Source: Pseudomonadota bacterium (GTDB lineage: Bacteria > Pseudomonadota > Alphaproteobacteria > Rhizobiales > Rhizobiaceae). Taken from it: 15,779 nucleotides of DNA. The notes beneath the pieces are model-generated. The model saw only the letters and a program-made list of their open reading frames with translations. It did not search any database and had not been told where the DNA came from. Where the stretch lies: NCBI GenBank assembly GCA_023433855.1, contig JAEYTV010000562.1, forward strand, positions 1-15,779, read 5' to 3'. Below are positions 8,459 through 15,779 of this stretch, piece by piece; the first letter of the stretch is position 1, and the number at the start of each line of letters is the position of its first letter. The translations under genes were made by a program, and so were the position numbers.

Positions 8459-8584
8459 ATGATTTGTCCTCAAGGCTTTACCTCGATCGCTTGGGTCGTG
8501 TTCTGGCGGGAACGGTTGTGCCGGGACGAAGGATGCCGCGGTACGCGTGTCATCGAAGTATGCGACGCGGACGGGAGCAGGTAG
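8459..8584 (+). CDS. Possible 41-aa leader ORF upstream of visN
   Basis: Short ORF starting at ATG 8459 with GGAGG 5 nt upstream and ending TAG 8582-8584, only 3 nt before the visN ATG; the visN ribosome site GGGAGCAGG lies inside its last codons. The 41-aa product begins MICPQGFTSIAWVVFW and has four Cys (3, 21, 26, 35) and no family I recognise. The frame stays open upstream to an ATG at 8393 (63 aa), but that start has no good ribosome site and would run through the hairpin. The layout fits translational coupling with visN. It may also be a chance ORF; codon bias is only mildly like its neighbours. Confidence 0.35.
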   Translation: MICPQGFTSIAWVVFWRERLCRDEGCRGTRVIEVCDADGSR

Positions 8585-8587
8585 CGG

Positions 8588-9325
8588 ATGGAGTTATCCG
8601 GAGTAGACAAGGAAATCGAGGCTCGCGCCCATGTAGAGCTCGCCGGTACGAAACCCTTGTCACGCGAACAACTGGTCCGACGTCTGTCGATCGCCACGAA
8701 CTCCAATAATCTTCCGGCCGTTATAAGCCAACTGGCCGATTACGTCGGCGCCTCCCATTTTCTGTTGGCCCGCTACGACCTCATTCAGGAGCAGGGGCTT
8801 GACTTCATCGTCACCTCCAACTGGCCGTTCGATCTTGTCCGACGTCTTGGATCCGAACTCGCAAACGCCTATTCCCGATCCACGGAACTGGAGAAATGTC
8901 TTTCCCTGTTTGCACCGAGCTTTGCCCTTTTACCCGATGACGTCGCACCGCCGGATACGATCAGCCGTCAGTACTGTTCTCTTACCTTCTGCGTCGGAAG
9001 AGCGCGCTTTTCACTGATGCTGCTTTTCCGGCAAGGTATCATCCTGTCACAAGAGAGACTGCGGGAGGTGGGATTGTTCGCAGCCTATGGCACGAGTTTC
9101 ACCGAGGCTGCGGACGTCAAGACAGAGCGAGACTTCGAACTGACGGAACGGGAGCTGGAGTGCCTCTTCTGGATCGCGGAAGGCAAAACCAGCGACGAGA
9201 TCGCGGTGATCCTCGGCATCTCCCGCAATACGATCAACAACTACATCACGAGCGTCATGCGCAAGACGGCAACGAAGACGCGGTCGGAAGCAATCGCCTA
9301 TGCAGTGCGCAACAATCTTGTATAG
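8588..9325 (+). CDS. visN: LuxR-family flagellar master regulator VisN
   Basis: Transcriptional activator at the top of the rhizobial motility cascade; in S. meliloti it works as a heteromer with VisR to switch on the regulator Rem and through it flagellar and chemotaxis genes. The 245-aa product has an N-terminal half (about 30-170) resembling the autoinducer-binding fold, without a recognisable acyl-homoserine-lactone contact set, and a C-terminal LuxR helix-turn-helix at about 185-243 (LTERELECLFWIAEGKTSDE, then GISRNTINNY at 210-219). ATG 8588 has a GGGAGCAGG ribosome site 8 nt upstream. The stop is 12 nt before the preferred visR start, so the two are cotranscribed. The natural ligand is unknown to me. 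Confidence 0.95.
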   Translation: MELSGVDKEIEARAHVELAGTKPLSREQLVRRLSIATNSNNLPAVISQLADYVGASHFLLARYDLIQEQGLDFIVTSNWPFDLVRRLGSELANAYSRSTELEKCLSLFAPSFALLPDDVAPPDTISRQYCSLTFCVGRARFSLMLLFRQGIILSQERLREVGLFAAYGTSFTEAADVKTERDFELTERELECLFWIAEGKTSDEIAVILGISRNTINNYITSVMRKTATKTRSEAIAYAVRNNLV

Positions 9326-9337
9326 GGCTTGGATACG

Positions 9338-10084
9338 ATGAGGTATTCGCGAGGCGGTACGCCGGAAAGCCCCAGTGGCATTCAGTATCTGCGGCTTCAG
9401 CGCGCCGCCAGCCGGTCGGACATTTTCCCCAAGCTGGTGGTCATGCAGAAGAACCTTCGGGCGCGCAGTTTTGCCGTCTTCCGCATCGCGGGTGCCGGGC
9501 TCCCGAACAAGCGCAAATTAATAAGCGAACTGGACAATTGGCCCACCAGCGCTTCAGACAGCGCTAGCCAGTTTATAGCCGGTTACAGCGAGATCCTGCT
9601 CGAGCACATCGAGGTTTCGCTGCTCCCGCTCATCTGGAACGGTTCGGAGAACGCCAGTTTCGCGGACGCCGGTGAGTTCGCGCCTCTGATGCGCCGGCTG
9701 CCACCGGCCATCGTTCCATTTTCGGGAATAGCCTTTCCTGTTCGTCTCGGTGCCCTGGGCAACGGTTATGTGACTTTCGTCGCGAACCTGTTGGATTTGT
9801 CGAGCGATTTGGTCATCGAGCAACATCTCAGAGCCAGCTCGGTGATGATGGATCTCCTGTCGTTGGACGAGCGTCGTAGCGTGCCGGCCGAGTCCCTCAG
9901 TGAAAGGGAGATAGCTTGCCTGCAGCTCGCAGGCGACGGGCGCATCAGCGAGGAAATCGCCGAGAAGCTCGGCCTCTCGGTCCACACTGTCAATGCATAT
10001 CTCGGCTCGGCGACGATCAAGCTCGACTCCGTCAATCGCATCCAGGCGATCGCCAAGGCGATCAAGCTCGGCTACATCCACTAG
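9338..10084 (+). CDS. visR: LuxR-family flagellar master regulator VisR
   Basis: Partner of VisN. From ATG 9338 the product is 248 aa; a TTG at 9329 is in frame but sits directly against the AGGG ribosome site (9324-9327), so ATG 9338 with 10-nt spacing is preferred. The N-terminal region (about 15-175) is divergent and has no clear ligand motif; the C-terminal LuxR helix-turn-helix spans about 187-245 (LSEREIACLQLAGDGRISEE, GLSVHTVNAYLGS). It resembles VisN in domain layout but not closely in the N-terminal half, suggesting an ancient duplication. It ends 45 nt from the stop of the convergent gene. Confidence 0.94.
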   Translation: MRYSRGGTPESPSGIQYLRLQRAASRSDIFPKLVVMQKNLRARSFAVFRIAGAGLPNKRKLISELDNWPTSASDSASQFIAGYSEILLEHIEVSLLPLIWNGSENASFADAGEFAPLMRRLPPAIVPFSGIAFPVRLGALGNGYVTFVANLLDLSSDLVIEQHLRASSVMMDLLSLDERRSVPAESLSEREIACLQLAGDGRISEEIAEKLGLSVHTVNAYLGSATIKLDSVNRIQAIAKAIKLGYIH

Positions 10085-10087
10085 CAC

Positions 10088-10125
10088 TTCCGGTGCCGCC
10101 CGTGGCGCCTGGCCTCGGGCCGGAA
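10088..10125. terminator. Possible two-way terminator between visR and the flhB-operon end
   Basis: TTCCGG (10088-10093) is mirrored by CCGGAA (10120-10125), with an inner CCCG (10099-10102)/CGGG (10116-10119) able to extend pairing over a bulge. It lies in the 45-nt gap between two convergent genes. There is no T run on either strand, so the call is weak. Confidence 0.3.
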
Positions 10126-10129
10126 ATGT

Positions 10130-10561
10130 CTACTGCGTTGCGCTCATCCTCACAAATCGGGCGTCCGCAAGTGTCTTTGCCAGGAAGGCGGTATTGATGT
10201 CGGGATTATCAGACGGCTCCTGGAAAGCGATATGGTCGATCTCTAACCCTGCCTGCGTGTCGGCTAGCGTGAGGCGCGCGTAAACGGACACCCCCCGCGG
10301 CTTTATTTCGAGGTCGAGAACGACCTCCGGCTGGCCGTCCCATTCAAGTTTGTAATCGCCGCCTGCACCGAAACTCACGGTGCCTGGATGGAAATACAGT
10401 TCGGCGGCCGACGAAACCAGGTCAGCCAGACTGCTGTAACATTCGAGTCGCAAAAGGGAAATCAGGTCACCTGCGTCGAGCAGTCGAAGTTCCGATGCAA
10501 CCGGACTCATTGCTTGCGCGACAATTCTTTCCCGTTCCGTAGAGTAGGCGCATTTCTTCAT
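10130..10561 (-). CDS. Conserved hypothetical protein of the rhizobial flagellar region
   Basis: 143-aa protein starting 5 nt after the flhB stop, so almost certainly cotranscribed with flhB. I recognise no named domain. It has no signal peptide or membrane segment. The middle part (about 25-125) alternates charged and hydrophobic residues as in a small alpha/beta domain, including LLRLECYSSLADLVSSA, a Gly-rich turn VSFGAGGDYKLEW, and strands PEVVLDLEIKPRGVSVYARL followed by GLEIDHIAF. A similar-size unnamed gene occupies this place (between visR and flhB) in S. meliloti, as I recall. ATG 10561 is the first start; Met18 is possible since the ribosome site is weak. Function unknown; a flagellar or motility role is only implied by position. 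Confidence 0.85.
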   Translation of the reverse strand: MKKCAYSTERERIVAQAMSPVASELRLLDAGDLISLLRLECYSSLADLVSSAAELYFHPGTVSFGAGGDYKLEWDGQPEVVLDLEIKPRGVSVYARLTLADTQAGLEIDHIAFQEPSDNPDINTAFLAKTLADARFVRMSATQ

Positions 10562-10566
10562 GACGC

Positions 10567-11646
10567 TCAGCTTGTCCGTTTTTTGAGCGACCGGGATGCG
10601 TAGATCCGGTGCACGAGTTCTGCCACGGCCTTGTAGAAGGCTGGTGGGATGACACTATCCACCGAGACTTGCGCAAACATGGAGCGAGCCAGGGGTGGAT
10701 CCTCGAACACCGGGATGCCGTGTGCTTCGGCAGTCTCGCGGATCTTCAGGGCGATGAGGTCCTGCCCTTTGGCAACCACCACTGGTGCGTCGTTCTCCTC
10801 GCGCACGTAACGCAACGCAACCGCGTAGTGAGTCGGATTGGCGATGACCAATGTAGCTCGCGGCACGTTGTTGATCATGCGGCGGCGTGCGCGGTCGCGT
10901 GCCACCGACCGTTGGCGCTGCTTGACGATGGGATCGCCCTGGGCCTGCTTGTATTCGTCCTTGACCTCCTGCTTCGTCATCCTCAGCTCACTGTACCAGT
11001 GATGGCGCGTCCAAAGGACGTCAACAAGGGCCAGAATTGCGGTGCAGGCAATGATGACGACGACCATCTTCTTGGTGATGGCGGCAAGCTTCACGAGAAT
11101 GACCTGCGGATCGGAAAACATCGCGTCGAGCGATGCGAAAAACTCGCCGCGAAGTGCAAAATACATGATGACCGAGACCACAAGGATCTTGAACAGCGAT
11201 TTGCCGAACTCCACCAGACCAGGCACGCTGTAGATTCGCTTGAAGCCCTTCATCGGCGACAGCCTGGAGATTTGCGGGCGCACGCGTTCGAGCACCATGG
11301 AAGGCATGTTCTGTGCGAAGGAGGAAGCCAGACCGAAGGTAATGAGAAGCAGCATGACCGGCCCGAGGAATGCTGCAGTTGCCCAGGCGAGGTGAGTGCC
11401 GAGCGAAACCAGATCGGGCGTGTTTTCAAGCCGCCACTGGTGTGGTTGCTCGAAGACGTCCTTCAAGGTTTCCCCCACGCGCGCAACGCCGGAAGGGAGA
11501 AAGAAGACAAGGAAGACGTAGAACCCAAGGATGGAGGCAAACAGCGGCACTTCGCGGGAAGTGGGCACGTTGCCCTTCTCCGCCGCTTCGGTCAGTTTTT
11601 TTGCGGTAGGTTCTTCTGTTTTACTGTCTTTGTCTTCGTCCGACAC
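10567..11646 (-). CDS. flhB: Flagellar export-gate protein FlhB
   Basis: Integral membrane part of the flagellar type III export apparatus that switches secretion from rod/hook to filament proteins. The 359-aa product has a charged N-terminus ([20 protein letters not shown] at 11-30), about four membrane helices (near 34-54, 86-110, 146-165, 190-212) and a cytoplasmic FlhB-C domain with the self-cleavage motif Asn270-Pro-Thr-His273, one residue from Asn269 in Salmonella. It starts at GTG 11644-11646, with AGG about 9 nt upstream; no better ATG precedes it. It follows fliG after a 212-nt gap holding an inverted repeat, so it may have its own expression control. Confidence 0.97.
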   Translation of the reverse strand: MSDEDKDSKTEEPTAKKLTEAAEKGNVPTSREVPLFASILGFYVFLVFFLPSGVARVGETLKDVFEQPHQWRLENTPDLVSLGTHLAWATAAFLGPVMLLLITFGLASSFAQNMPSMVLERVRPQISRLSPMKGFKRIYSVPGLVEFGKSLFKILVVSVIMYFALRGEFFASLDAMFSDPQVILVKLAAITKKMVVVIIACTAILALVDVLWTRHHWYSELRMTKQEVKDEYKQAQGDPIVKQRQRSVARDRARRRMINNVPRATLVIANPTHYAVALRYVREENDAPVVVAKGQDLIALKIRETAEAHGIPVFEDPPLARSMFAQVSVDSVIPPAFYKAVAELVHRIYASRSLKKRTS

Positions 11647-11858
11647 GGCGCTGAACCTGTTGAGCTTCAGTTGCAGGGGACGCGGTAGAAACGAATCGGG
11701 TCCACGCCGTCGGTGATCTTATTGGATCGGCTGCTAACCGCGAATCGAGTCAAGAAAAAGACTGTGAGTTGATCGACGAAATCTTCCCAGAAGCCATTGG
11801 AGAGAAGCGGAACCGACCGCCGGCTCGATTCCGCTTCGTGGTAGAATAGGGCGTCAGG
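11647..11858 (-). other. fliG-flhB intergenic region with inverted repeat
   Basis: 212 nt, unusually long for this otherwise tight leftward operon. The main structure is a perfect 9-bp inverted repeat GAAGCGGAA (11804-11812) / TTCCGCTTC (11829-11837) with a 16-nt spacer containing GCCGGC, 21 nt after the fliG stop. No T run follows on the minus strand. I see no convincing promoter box or ORF in the remainder. Confidence 0.6.
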
Positions 11859-12911
11859 TCAGGCGGCTGCCGCCGGCTTCTCGTCGTCCTTCTTCTCTTC
11901 CTTGAGTATGATCTGGCCGGAACTGGCAAGCCGGATGGCTTCCTGGGCGACTGCACGTCGGGCGATGGCCACTTCCCTGGGATTGAGGGTGGCCTGCTGT
12001 ATCTGCAGGTCGCTTTCGATCATGCGGCGCTGACGAGGGCTGATGGCCGAGAGCACGCATTCCTTCATCTCGTTGTTGGCGCCCCTCAGCGCCATGGTGA
12101 GCACCTCTGCTCCGACGTCGTTGAGTAGCACGACGCGGCTCCGTTGCGGCATCAACAGGATATCCTCGAAGAGGAAGATCTTGGGGCGCACCTTGTTGAC
12201 CGATTCCTTGCTGATCGTCTCGAGCGAATCGAGCAGCGTATCGACCTGTTCCTTGTCGAGCTCGTTCATCAGATCGGCGACCTTGCTCGAGCCGAGCGAA
12301 TTGCGCTCTGCCTCAACCGCGTTCACCAGTTCGATGACCCGGTTCTCGATGATCTGGGCAGCCTTAGGGCTGACCTCCTTCATGTTGACGGCCCGATTCA
12401 TGATGTCGGCGCGACGATTTTCGGGTAACTGCAGCAGAACCTTGGCGCCGAAGCTCGACGGCATTTGCGACAGGATATAGGCGACAGTCTGCGGATGTTC
12501 GCGGGACAGGAATTTACCGACGAATCCCGGGTCGGCATCCTGCAGGCGATCCCAGATGCTGGCCTGGTAGGCATCGAACGCGGCGCGGCGGCCGAGTAGC
12601 CCATCCACCTCCTCGGGGGTAAGGCCGGCTTCAAGAATACTCTCAATCGCTGCGGCATTATCCATAAGACCCGTTCCTTCCGTGAACAGGTCTTCGAAAT
12701 CGTTGACGATCTGGAGGAGTTCGTCCGGAGGAATCGAGCGCAAGGTCTGCGCTGCCGCGATGACGTTCTGCAGTTCGCTTTGCGTGAAGTATTTGAGAAG
12801 CTTTCCTGCCACGTCCTTTCCCATGGCGAGGAGAACCGCCGCAGCCTTCTCCCCCTGGGACAACGGTTTGGTAGAAAGCGCACCGCCGCCGAAATCCTCG
12901 AAGTCCATCAT
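11859..12911 (-). CDS. fliG: Flagellar motor switch protein FliG
   Basis: C-ring protein that joins the MS ring (FliF) to FliM/FliN and contacts MotA to make torque. From ATG 12911 the product is 350 aa. N-terminal domain (to about 105) binds FliF; the middle domain has the EHPQ motif at 138-141 (SREHPQTVAYILSQMP); the C-terminal domain has the torque helix VLTMALRGANNEMKECVLSA with its charged residues. The tail is Lys/Glu/Ala-rich. A longer reading from TTG 12932 exists, but AGAGGAAAG just upstream of the tandem ATGs (12911, 12908) decides for the shorter form. It starts 29 nt after the fliN stop. Confidence 0.97.
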   Translation of the reverse strand: MMDFEDFGGGALSTKPLSQGEKAAAVLLAMGKDVAGKLLKYFTQSELQNVIAAAQTLRSIPPDELLQIVNDFEDLFTEGTGLMDNAAAIESILEAGLTPEEVDGLLGRRAAFDAYQASIWDRLQDADPGFVGKFLSREHPQTVAYILSQMPSSFGAKVLLQLPENRRADIMNRAVNMKEVSPKAAQIIENRVIELVNAVEAERNSLGSSKVADLMNELDKEQVDTLLDSLETISKESVNKVRPKIFLFEDILLMPQRSRVVLLNDVGAEVLTMALRGANNEMKECVLSAISPRQRRMIESDLQIQQATLNPREVAIARRAVAQEAIRLASSGQIILKEEKKDDEKPAAAA

Positions 12912-12940
12912 GGTCTTTCCTCTCAGCCCCAAACCGGGGA

Positions 12941-13519
12941 TCAGGTTCGTCTCGTGCTCAGCACTTCGGTAAGTCTTACGCCGAATCGCGTGTCATCGTT
13001 CTCAAGCACCGTGATCTCGCCCCTGCCGATGCGTCGGCCATTGACCATGATCTCGACGGTTTCGCCGATCCGCTTGTCGAGCGCGATCGTGGCACCTTCT
13101 TCCAGGCTCATCAGGCCGGAAACGGGCATGCGGCTCGTTCCGAGTACGATCTCGACGTCGATCGGTATGTCCATGATCAAGTCGAGGTTGGCGTTGAGAG
13201 CGCTGCCGGGCTCCTGATGGAGCGCGCCGGTGGATCCGCCTTCGAAACCACTGACCCCGAAAGTGTCAGCTCGGTCTCCTCCGCCGAAATCCATGCCCGT
13301 ATCGATTTCCGTTTGCGCGTCGAAGCCGCCGAAGGAGGGCGCCTCGGCCGCGAAATCGGTGTTGCCGGTGGCGCCGAAATCGGCATCAAAGCCGGGGACG
13401 CCGTCGGTGTCGGCCTTCAAGACGCCGCGCAGATCGTCGATGGCTTGATCCAGTTCGGCATCATTGCCGACAGGCATCAGCGCGTCGTCCTCGGTGAGGG
13501 GTGTCTTTTTCGTAGCCAT
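12941..13519 (-). CDS. fliN: Flagellar motor switch protein FliN (with long acidic N-terminal extension)
   Basis: C-ring component. The 192-aa product has a C-terminal SpoA/FliN domain at about 112-188 ([43 protein letters not shown]). Residues 1-110 form a low-complexity, Asp/Gly/Phe-rich extension with repeated FG-type units (DFGATG, SFGGFD, DFGGGD, TFGVSG), much longer than the enterobacterial N-terminus (FliN about 137 aa there) but usual for rhizobia. ATG 13519 has AAAGGGAA about 10 nt upstream. It lies 67 nt after the fliM stop. Confidence 0.96.
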   Translation of the reverse strand: MATKKTPLTEDDALMPVGNDAELDQAIDDLRGVLKADTDGVPGFDADFGATGNTDFAAEAPSFGGFDAQTEIDTGMDFGGGDRADTFGVSGFEGGSTGALHQEPGSALNANLDLIMDIPIDVEIVLGTSRMPVSGLMSLEEGATIALDKRIGETVEIMVNGRRIGRGEITVLENDDTRFGVRLTEVLSTRRT

Positions 13520-13586
13520 GCAGTCAGTATTCCCTTTGAAACTTGCGTCAACCTGCCTTGCTCTGGATGGCGGGTGAAAACGAGGG

Positions 13587-14543
13587 CTAGCCTATCAGGT
13601 GTCGTAGAATTTCGTCGTCGGTACTGATGTTATCCTTTACGCGAACCGTATAACGTTCACCGGCACGTCCGAATTCGCACGAATACATGTCCTTGCCGTT
13701 GGCGCTGACCTGAACGCGGACATCCCGCCCGTCCTGAAAGGCGATAACGTCACCTGCCGCGAGACGGGAGATGGTGCCGAGCGTCAGCTTCTGCAGTCGA
13801 ATGCGTGCTTCAAGCGTCACCTGAGAACGCTTGACCTGTTCGTTGATCCGATCCGTCCACTCTGGCTTGGCCTTGGATGCCTGGTTGCTTGGGCGAGGGG
13901 GTTCCACCCTCGTCTTCAGGAACGTCCGCTGGGGGATGACGAGGGCAAACTCGGAAGTAACGGAACCAAGCTGCACGGCCATCCGGATCGACACGCCGAA
14001 TTCCGGACGTTTCACGTCTTCCGGCTTGGGCCTGTCCTGAGCATTGTGGGGCAACTCCAGACTTGCCTCGAAACCCCCGGGCGCGTTCACTCCGGACCGC
14101 AGGACGCTCGCAATCCGCTCAAAAACCATGATGGCGAGGTCGAGCTCGATGTCGGAAAGCGGACGCTCGACGGGCGGCGTCAGTGTATCGCCGGTCGCGC
14201 CAAGCATCATCTCCATCAATGAGATGACAAAGCCATTGCCGCAGGCAAGCACGAAATGCGGCGACCAGTTCCGCAGGCTCGCGTCACAAAGCGCGAAGTC
14301 GTCACCGAGATCGTCAACAAGGTCGTTCATCAGGCCGGACGTGCAGCTGAGATAGGAGACGTCGATCTTGATGCCGGTCTCGCTGTAGAACACGTCTGGC
14401 AGGAACTCGATGTAGAGCTGCGCGAAATCGCTGCTGATCCTTTCGACGGTCTTCTTATCGCCAAGGCCGCCGGTGAGTTTCGCCAGGAGCGCGAGGTCCA
14501 TCCTCGGCGCAGTGGCCTGAATTGTATGATTGCTCGTCATCAT
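13587..14543 (-). CDS. fliM: Flagellar motor switch protein FliM (divergent alphaproteobacterial form)
   Basis: C-ring protein that normally receives CheY-P and passes the signal to FliG. The 318-aa product has a CheC-like middle domain (about 40-225) with [20 protein letters not shown] segment [12 protein letters not shown] at 105-116 and PLSDIELDL at 128-136, and a C-terminal SpoA domain (about 240-305; [20 protein letters not shown]). The usual N-terminal CheY-binding consensus (LSQxEIDALL) is not seen; the equivalent part reads [14 protein letters not shown] at 15-28. ATG 14543 lies in a 4-nt ATGA overlap with motA, showing tight coupling; AAGG precedes it. Confidence 0.95.
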   Translation of the reverse strand: MMTSNHTIQATAPRMDLALLAKLTGGLGDKKTVERISSDFAQLYIEFLPDVFYSETGIKIDVSYLSCTSGLMNDLVDDLGDDFALCDASLRNWSPHFVLACGNGFVISLMEMMLGATGDTLTPPVERPLSDIELDLAIMVFERIASVLRSGVNAPGGFEASLELPHNAQDRPKPEDVKRPEFGVSIRMAVQLGSVTSEFALVIPQRTFLKTRVEPPRPSNQASKAKPEWTDRINEQVKRSQVTLEARIRLQKLTLGTISRLAAGDVIAFQDGRDVRVQVSANGKDMYSCEFGRAGERYTVRVKDNISTDDEILRHLIG

Positions 14544-15409
14544 GCCGCCTTTTCACCACCAGGATTCATCATTTCCTGCTCAACCGAGTCGATAGAGGGA
14601 CGTTCTTTGTTCGAAATCGTCTTGCGTCCGTATTCCAGGGCGACCTGCGGTACGGAGCCGTTCATGTAGGCAAGCAGGGTCTGCTTGACGATGATGTAGA
14701 GACGCTGCTGCTTGGTGCGGACGATCTTCATCTGAGACGTCAGCGGGTTGCAGACGCAATAGGACAGGAAGATCCCGAGCATGGTGCCGACCAGCGCCGC
14801 GCCGATCAGCCCTCCAAGCACTTCGGGGGATTCGTTGATCTTGCTCATGGCCTTGATGACGCCGAGAACCGCCGCAATGATGCCGATGGCCGGGAACGAA
14901 TCCCCGATGGCGCTGATCGCATGATAAGGCTTCATCTTGTCGGCCATCATCGTGTTGATCTCTTCGTCCATCAACGCCTCGATCTCGTGAGAGCGCGCAT
15001 TGCCGATGATGATCAGCCGGACATAGTCGCAGATGAATGCCGTCAGTTCCTTGTTCTTCAGAACGGTCGGCGCCGTCTGAAAGATGGGGGACTCCTCGGG
15101 ATTGTCGATATGCGCTTCGATCTCGTTGCGTGATTTGGTGCGCAGGTCCCGCATGAGGGAGTAAAGCACGCCGAGAACATCGAGGTAGTCGCGTTCTTTC
15201 GGTGCTGCATTCTTGAACGCCTCGCCGATCGCCTTGCCGGAATCTTTGACCACCTTCATCGGATTGCCCATGATGAAGGCGCCAACGCCAGCGCCGCCGA
15301 TGATCATCAGCTCGAACGGCTGGACCAGGACGTCGACATGTCCACCCATGGCCATGAAGCCACCGAGAATACAGCCAACGGAGATGACAAATCCGATAAT
15401 AATATTCAT
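14540..15409 (-). CDS. motA: Flagellar stator protein MotA
   Basis: Inner-membrane stator subunit; with MotB it conducts protons and pushes on FliG. The 289-aa product has four predicted membrane helices (about 2-21, 32-48, 170-188, 197-220) and a large cytoplasmic loop. Key residues fall at the same numbers as in E. coli MotA: Arg90 and Glu98 (torque contacts with FliG), Pro173 ([13 protein letters not shown]) and Pro222. ATG 15409 has CAGG about 6 nt upstream. First gene of the leftward motA-fliM-fliN-fliG-flhB block; motB is not adjacent in the window (in rhizobia it lies in a separate motBC operon). Confidence 0.98.
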   Translation of the reverse strand: MNIIIGFVISVGCILGGFMAMGGHVDVLVQPFELMIIGGAGVGAFIMGNPMKVVKDSGKAIGEAFKNAAPKERDYLDVLGVLYSLMRDLRTKSRNEIEAHIDNPEESPIFQTAPTVLKNKELTAFICDYVRLIIIGNARSHEIEALMDEEINTMMADKMKPYHAISAIGDSFPAIGIIAAVLGVIKAMSKINESPEVLGGLIGAALVGTMLGIFLSYCVCNPLTSQMKIVRTKQQRLYIIVKQTLLAYMNGSVPQVALEYGRKTISNKERPSIDSVEQEMMNPGGEKAA

Positions 15410-15606
15410 CGCGTACCTGTGCCGATCCTTTTTTCTCGCTCCGGAATACGGCGTCTGGCTTGCGTGAGGCTGGTTGCCGGCGGCGTTGACGAAGGCGGAG
15501 AGAGCACAGCTTCGCGCAAGTCTTCCCGCATAGTTCTTCGCAGGGTCGGAACGGTTGACCGCTCCGCTGCGTCGTCCGCCGCTTCGCGGACACGGATCGA
15601 GTTCTC
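15410..15606. promoter_or_regulatory. Divergent control region between motA and the DUF1217 gene
   Basis: 197 nt between two divergent flagellar genes, so it should hold both promoters. Structures seen: an imperfect palindrome at 15547-15566 (CGGAACGGTTGACCGCTCCG, 8 of 10 positions paired) and a perfect 6-bp hairpin GTCCGC (15574-15579)/GCGGAC (15586-15591) with loop CGCTTC, ending 15 nt before the DUF1217 start. No confident -35/-10 pair could be placed on either strand. In S. meliloti class II genes are activated by Rem; whether these repeats are its sites is unknown. Confidence 0.5.
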
Positions 15607-15779
15607 GTGATCACCACCTACGCCAACTATGCCATGATCAGCCGGGATTTGCCCAAGTCGCTGGCAAGGGATGCTGAAAAGCCCGAGGTCGCGTGGGAAA
15701 CGGAATATTATCTATCCAGGATCGGCTCGATTAAAACGATCGATGAGTTCATGGAGGATACGCGTGTCTACCATTACGC
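15607..15779 (+). CDS. DUF1217 family flagellar-region protein (3' end cut off by the window)
   Basis: The frame opens at GTG 15607 and runs to the window end (57 codons, [15 protein letters not shown]...). The segment with [16 protein letters not shown], then [20 protein letters not shown] and DTRVYHY, is typical of the N-terminus of DUF1217 proteins, which occur only in alphaproteobacterial flagellar clusters and often carry several repeats of this unit. In S. meliloti a gene of this kind lies between motA and flgF, matching this place. No in-frame ATG is seen nearby; GGA at 15594-15596 is a weak ribosome site. Function unknown; secreted or basal-body-associated roles are guesses. Confidence 0.82.
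   Translation, partial: MITTYANYAMISRDLPKSLARDAEKPEVAWETEYYLSRIGSIKTIDEFMEDTRVYHY

Larger units (their letters stand above)
8262..8587 (+). promoter_or_regulatory. visN upstream region with several inverted repeats
   Basis: About 325 nt between the fliF terminator and visN. Direct observations: TTGGCG (8281-8286) mirrored by CGCCAA (8307-8312); a 15-bp dyad GGAAA-TCCGG-TTTCC at 8330-8344; CGGAG-GCA-CTCCG at 8401-8413; and the 9-bp hairpin listed separately at 8422-8447. A TTGACT at 8323-8328 and a TACAAT at 8372-8377 look like promoter elements but are not correctly spaced relative to each other. The visN promoter should lie here because of the terminator upstream; its exact place and regulator cannot be told. 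Confidence 0.55.

Noticed and set aside
10609..11688. 359-codon open frame on the + strand, antisense to flhB
   Set aside because: flhB is certain from the NPTH motif and membrane helices; the antisense frame is low-complexity His/Glu/Gly-rich and typical of shadow frames in GC-rich DNA.
12916..12940. CCCC/GGGG mini-hairpin between fliN and fliG
   Set aside because: Only 4 bp with no T run and close to the fliG ribosome site; too weak to call a terminator.
14580..15617. 345-codon frame on the - strand overlapping motA
   Set aside because: Arg/His-rich out-of-frame reading of motA, whose own frame has all conserved residues.
1..15779. Mobile elements, CRISPR arrays, tRNA or rRNA genes
   Set aside because: Looked for on both strands; no transposase, direct-repeat array, cloverleaf with CCA end or rRNA-like stretch was seen.

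Overview
The window is a block of chemotaxis and flagellar genes from a GC-rich alphaproteobacterium, almost certainly Rhizobiales and most likely Rhizobiaceae (Sinorhizobium/Rhizobium/Agrobacterium-like). The evidence is the gene content and order (cheY1-cheA-cheW-cheR-cheB-cheY2-cheD-cheT, fliF, visN-visR, then a leftward motA-fliM-fliN-fliG-flhB-orf block facing a DUF1217 gene), which matches the flagellar region of Sinorhizobium meliloti as I know it. VisN/VisR, the paired CheYs without CheZ, and CheT are hallmarks of that group. Species cannot be set from sequence reading alone.

Layout. Positions 1-6374 (+) hold a tightly packed che operon: the 3' part of cheY1, then cheA, cheW, cheR, cheB, cheY2, cheD and cheT, mostly joined by 1-4 nt overlaps. 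After a 161-nt gap comes fliF (6536-8206, +), closed by a clear intrinsic terminator at 8234-8261. Positions 8262-8587 are a leader region for the regulators visN and visR (+). It contains several inverted repeats and a possible 41-codon upstream ORF ending 3 nt before visN. visR converges on a leftward cluster, read from right to left: motA (15409), fliM, fliN, fliG, flhB and a small conserved hypothetical gene ending at 10130. Between motA and a rightward, truncated DUF1217 gene (from 15607) lies a 197-nt divergent region with an imperfect 20-bp palindrome and a hairpin.

How it works together. CheA/CheW form the receptor-linked kinase core. CheR, CheB and CheD tune receptors by methylation, demethylation and deamidation. 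CheY2 is the expected main motor effector and CheY1 the phosphate sink. CheT is an accessory protein with a CheZ-like DxxxQ motif. FliF builds the MS ring; FliG, FliM and FliN build the C-ring switch; MotA is part of the stator; FlhB is the export-gate substrate-specificity switch. VisN/VisR are LuxR-type master regulators that in rhizobia sit at the top of the motility cascade.

I found no mobile element, CRISPR array, rRNA, tRNA or wholly new system. The points most worth a second look are small: the CheT C-terminal pentapeptide-like tail, the visN leader ORF and hairpin, the uncharacterised 143-aa protein after flhB, the inverted repeat between fliG and flhB, and the palindrome in the motA/DUF1217 divergent region.
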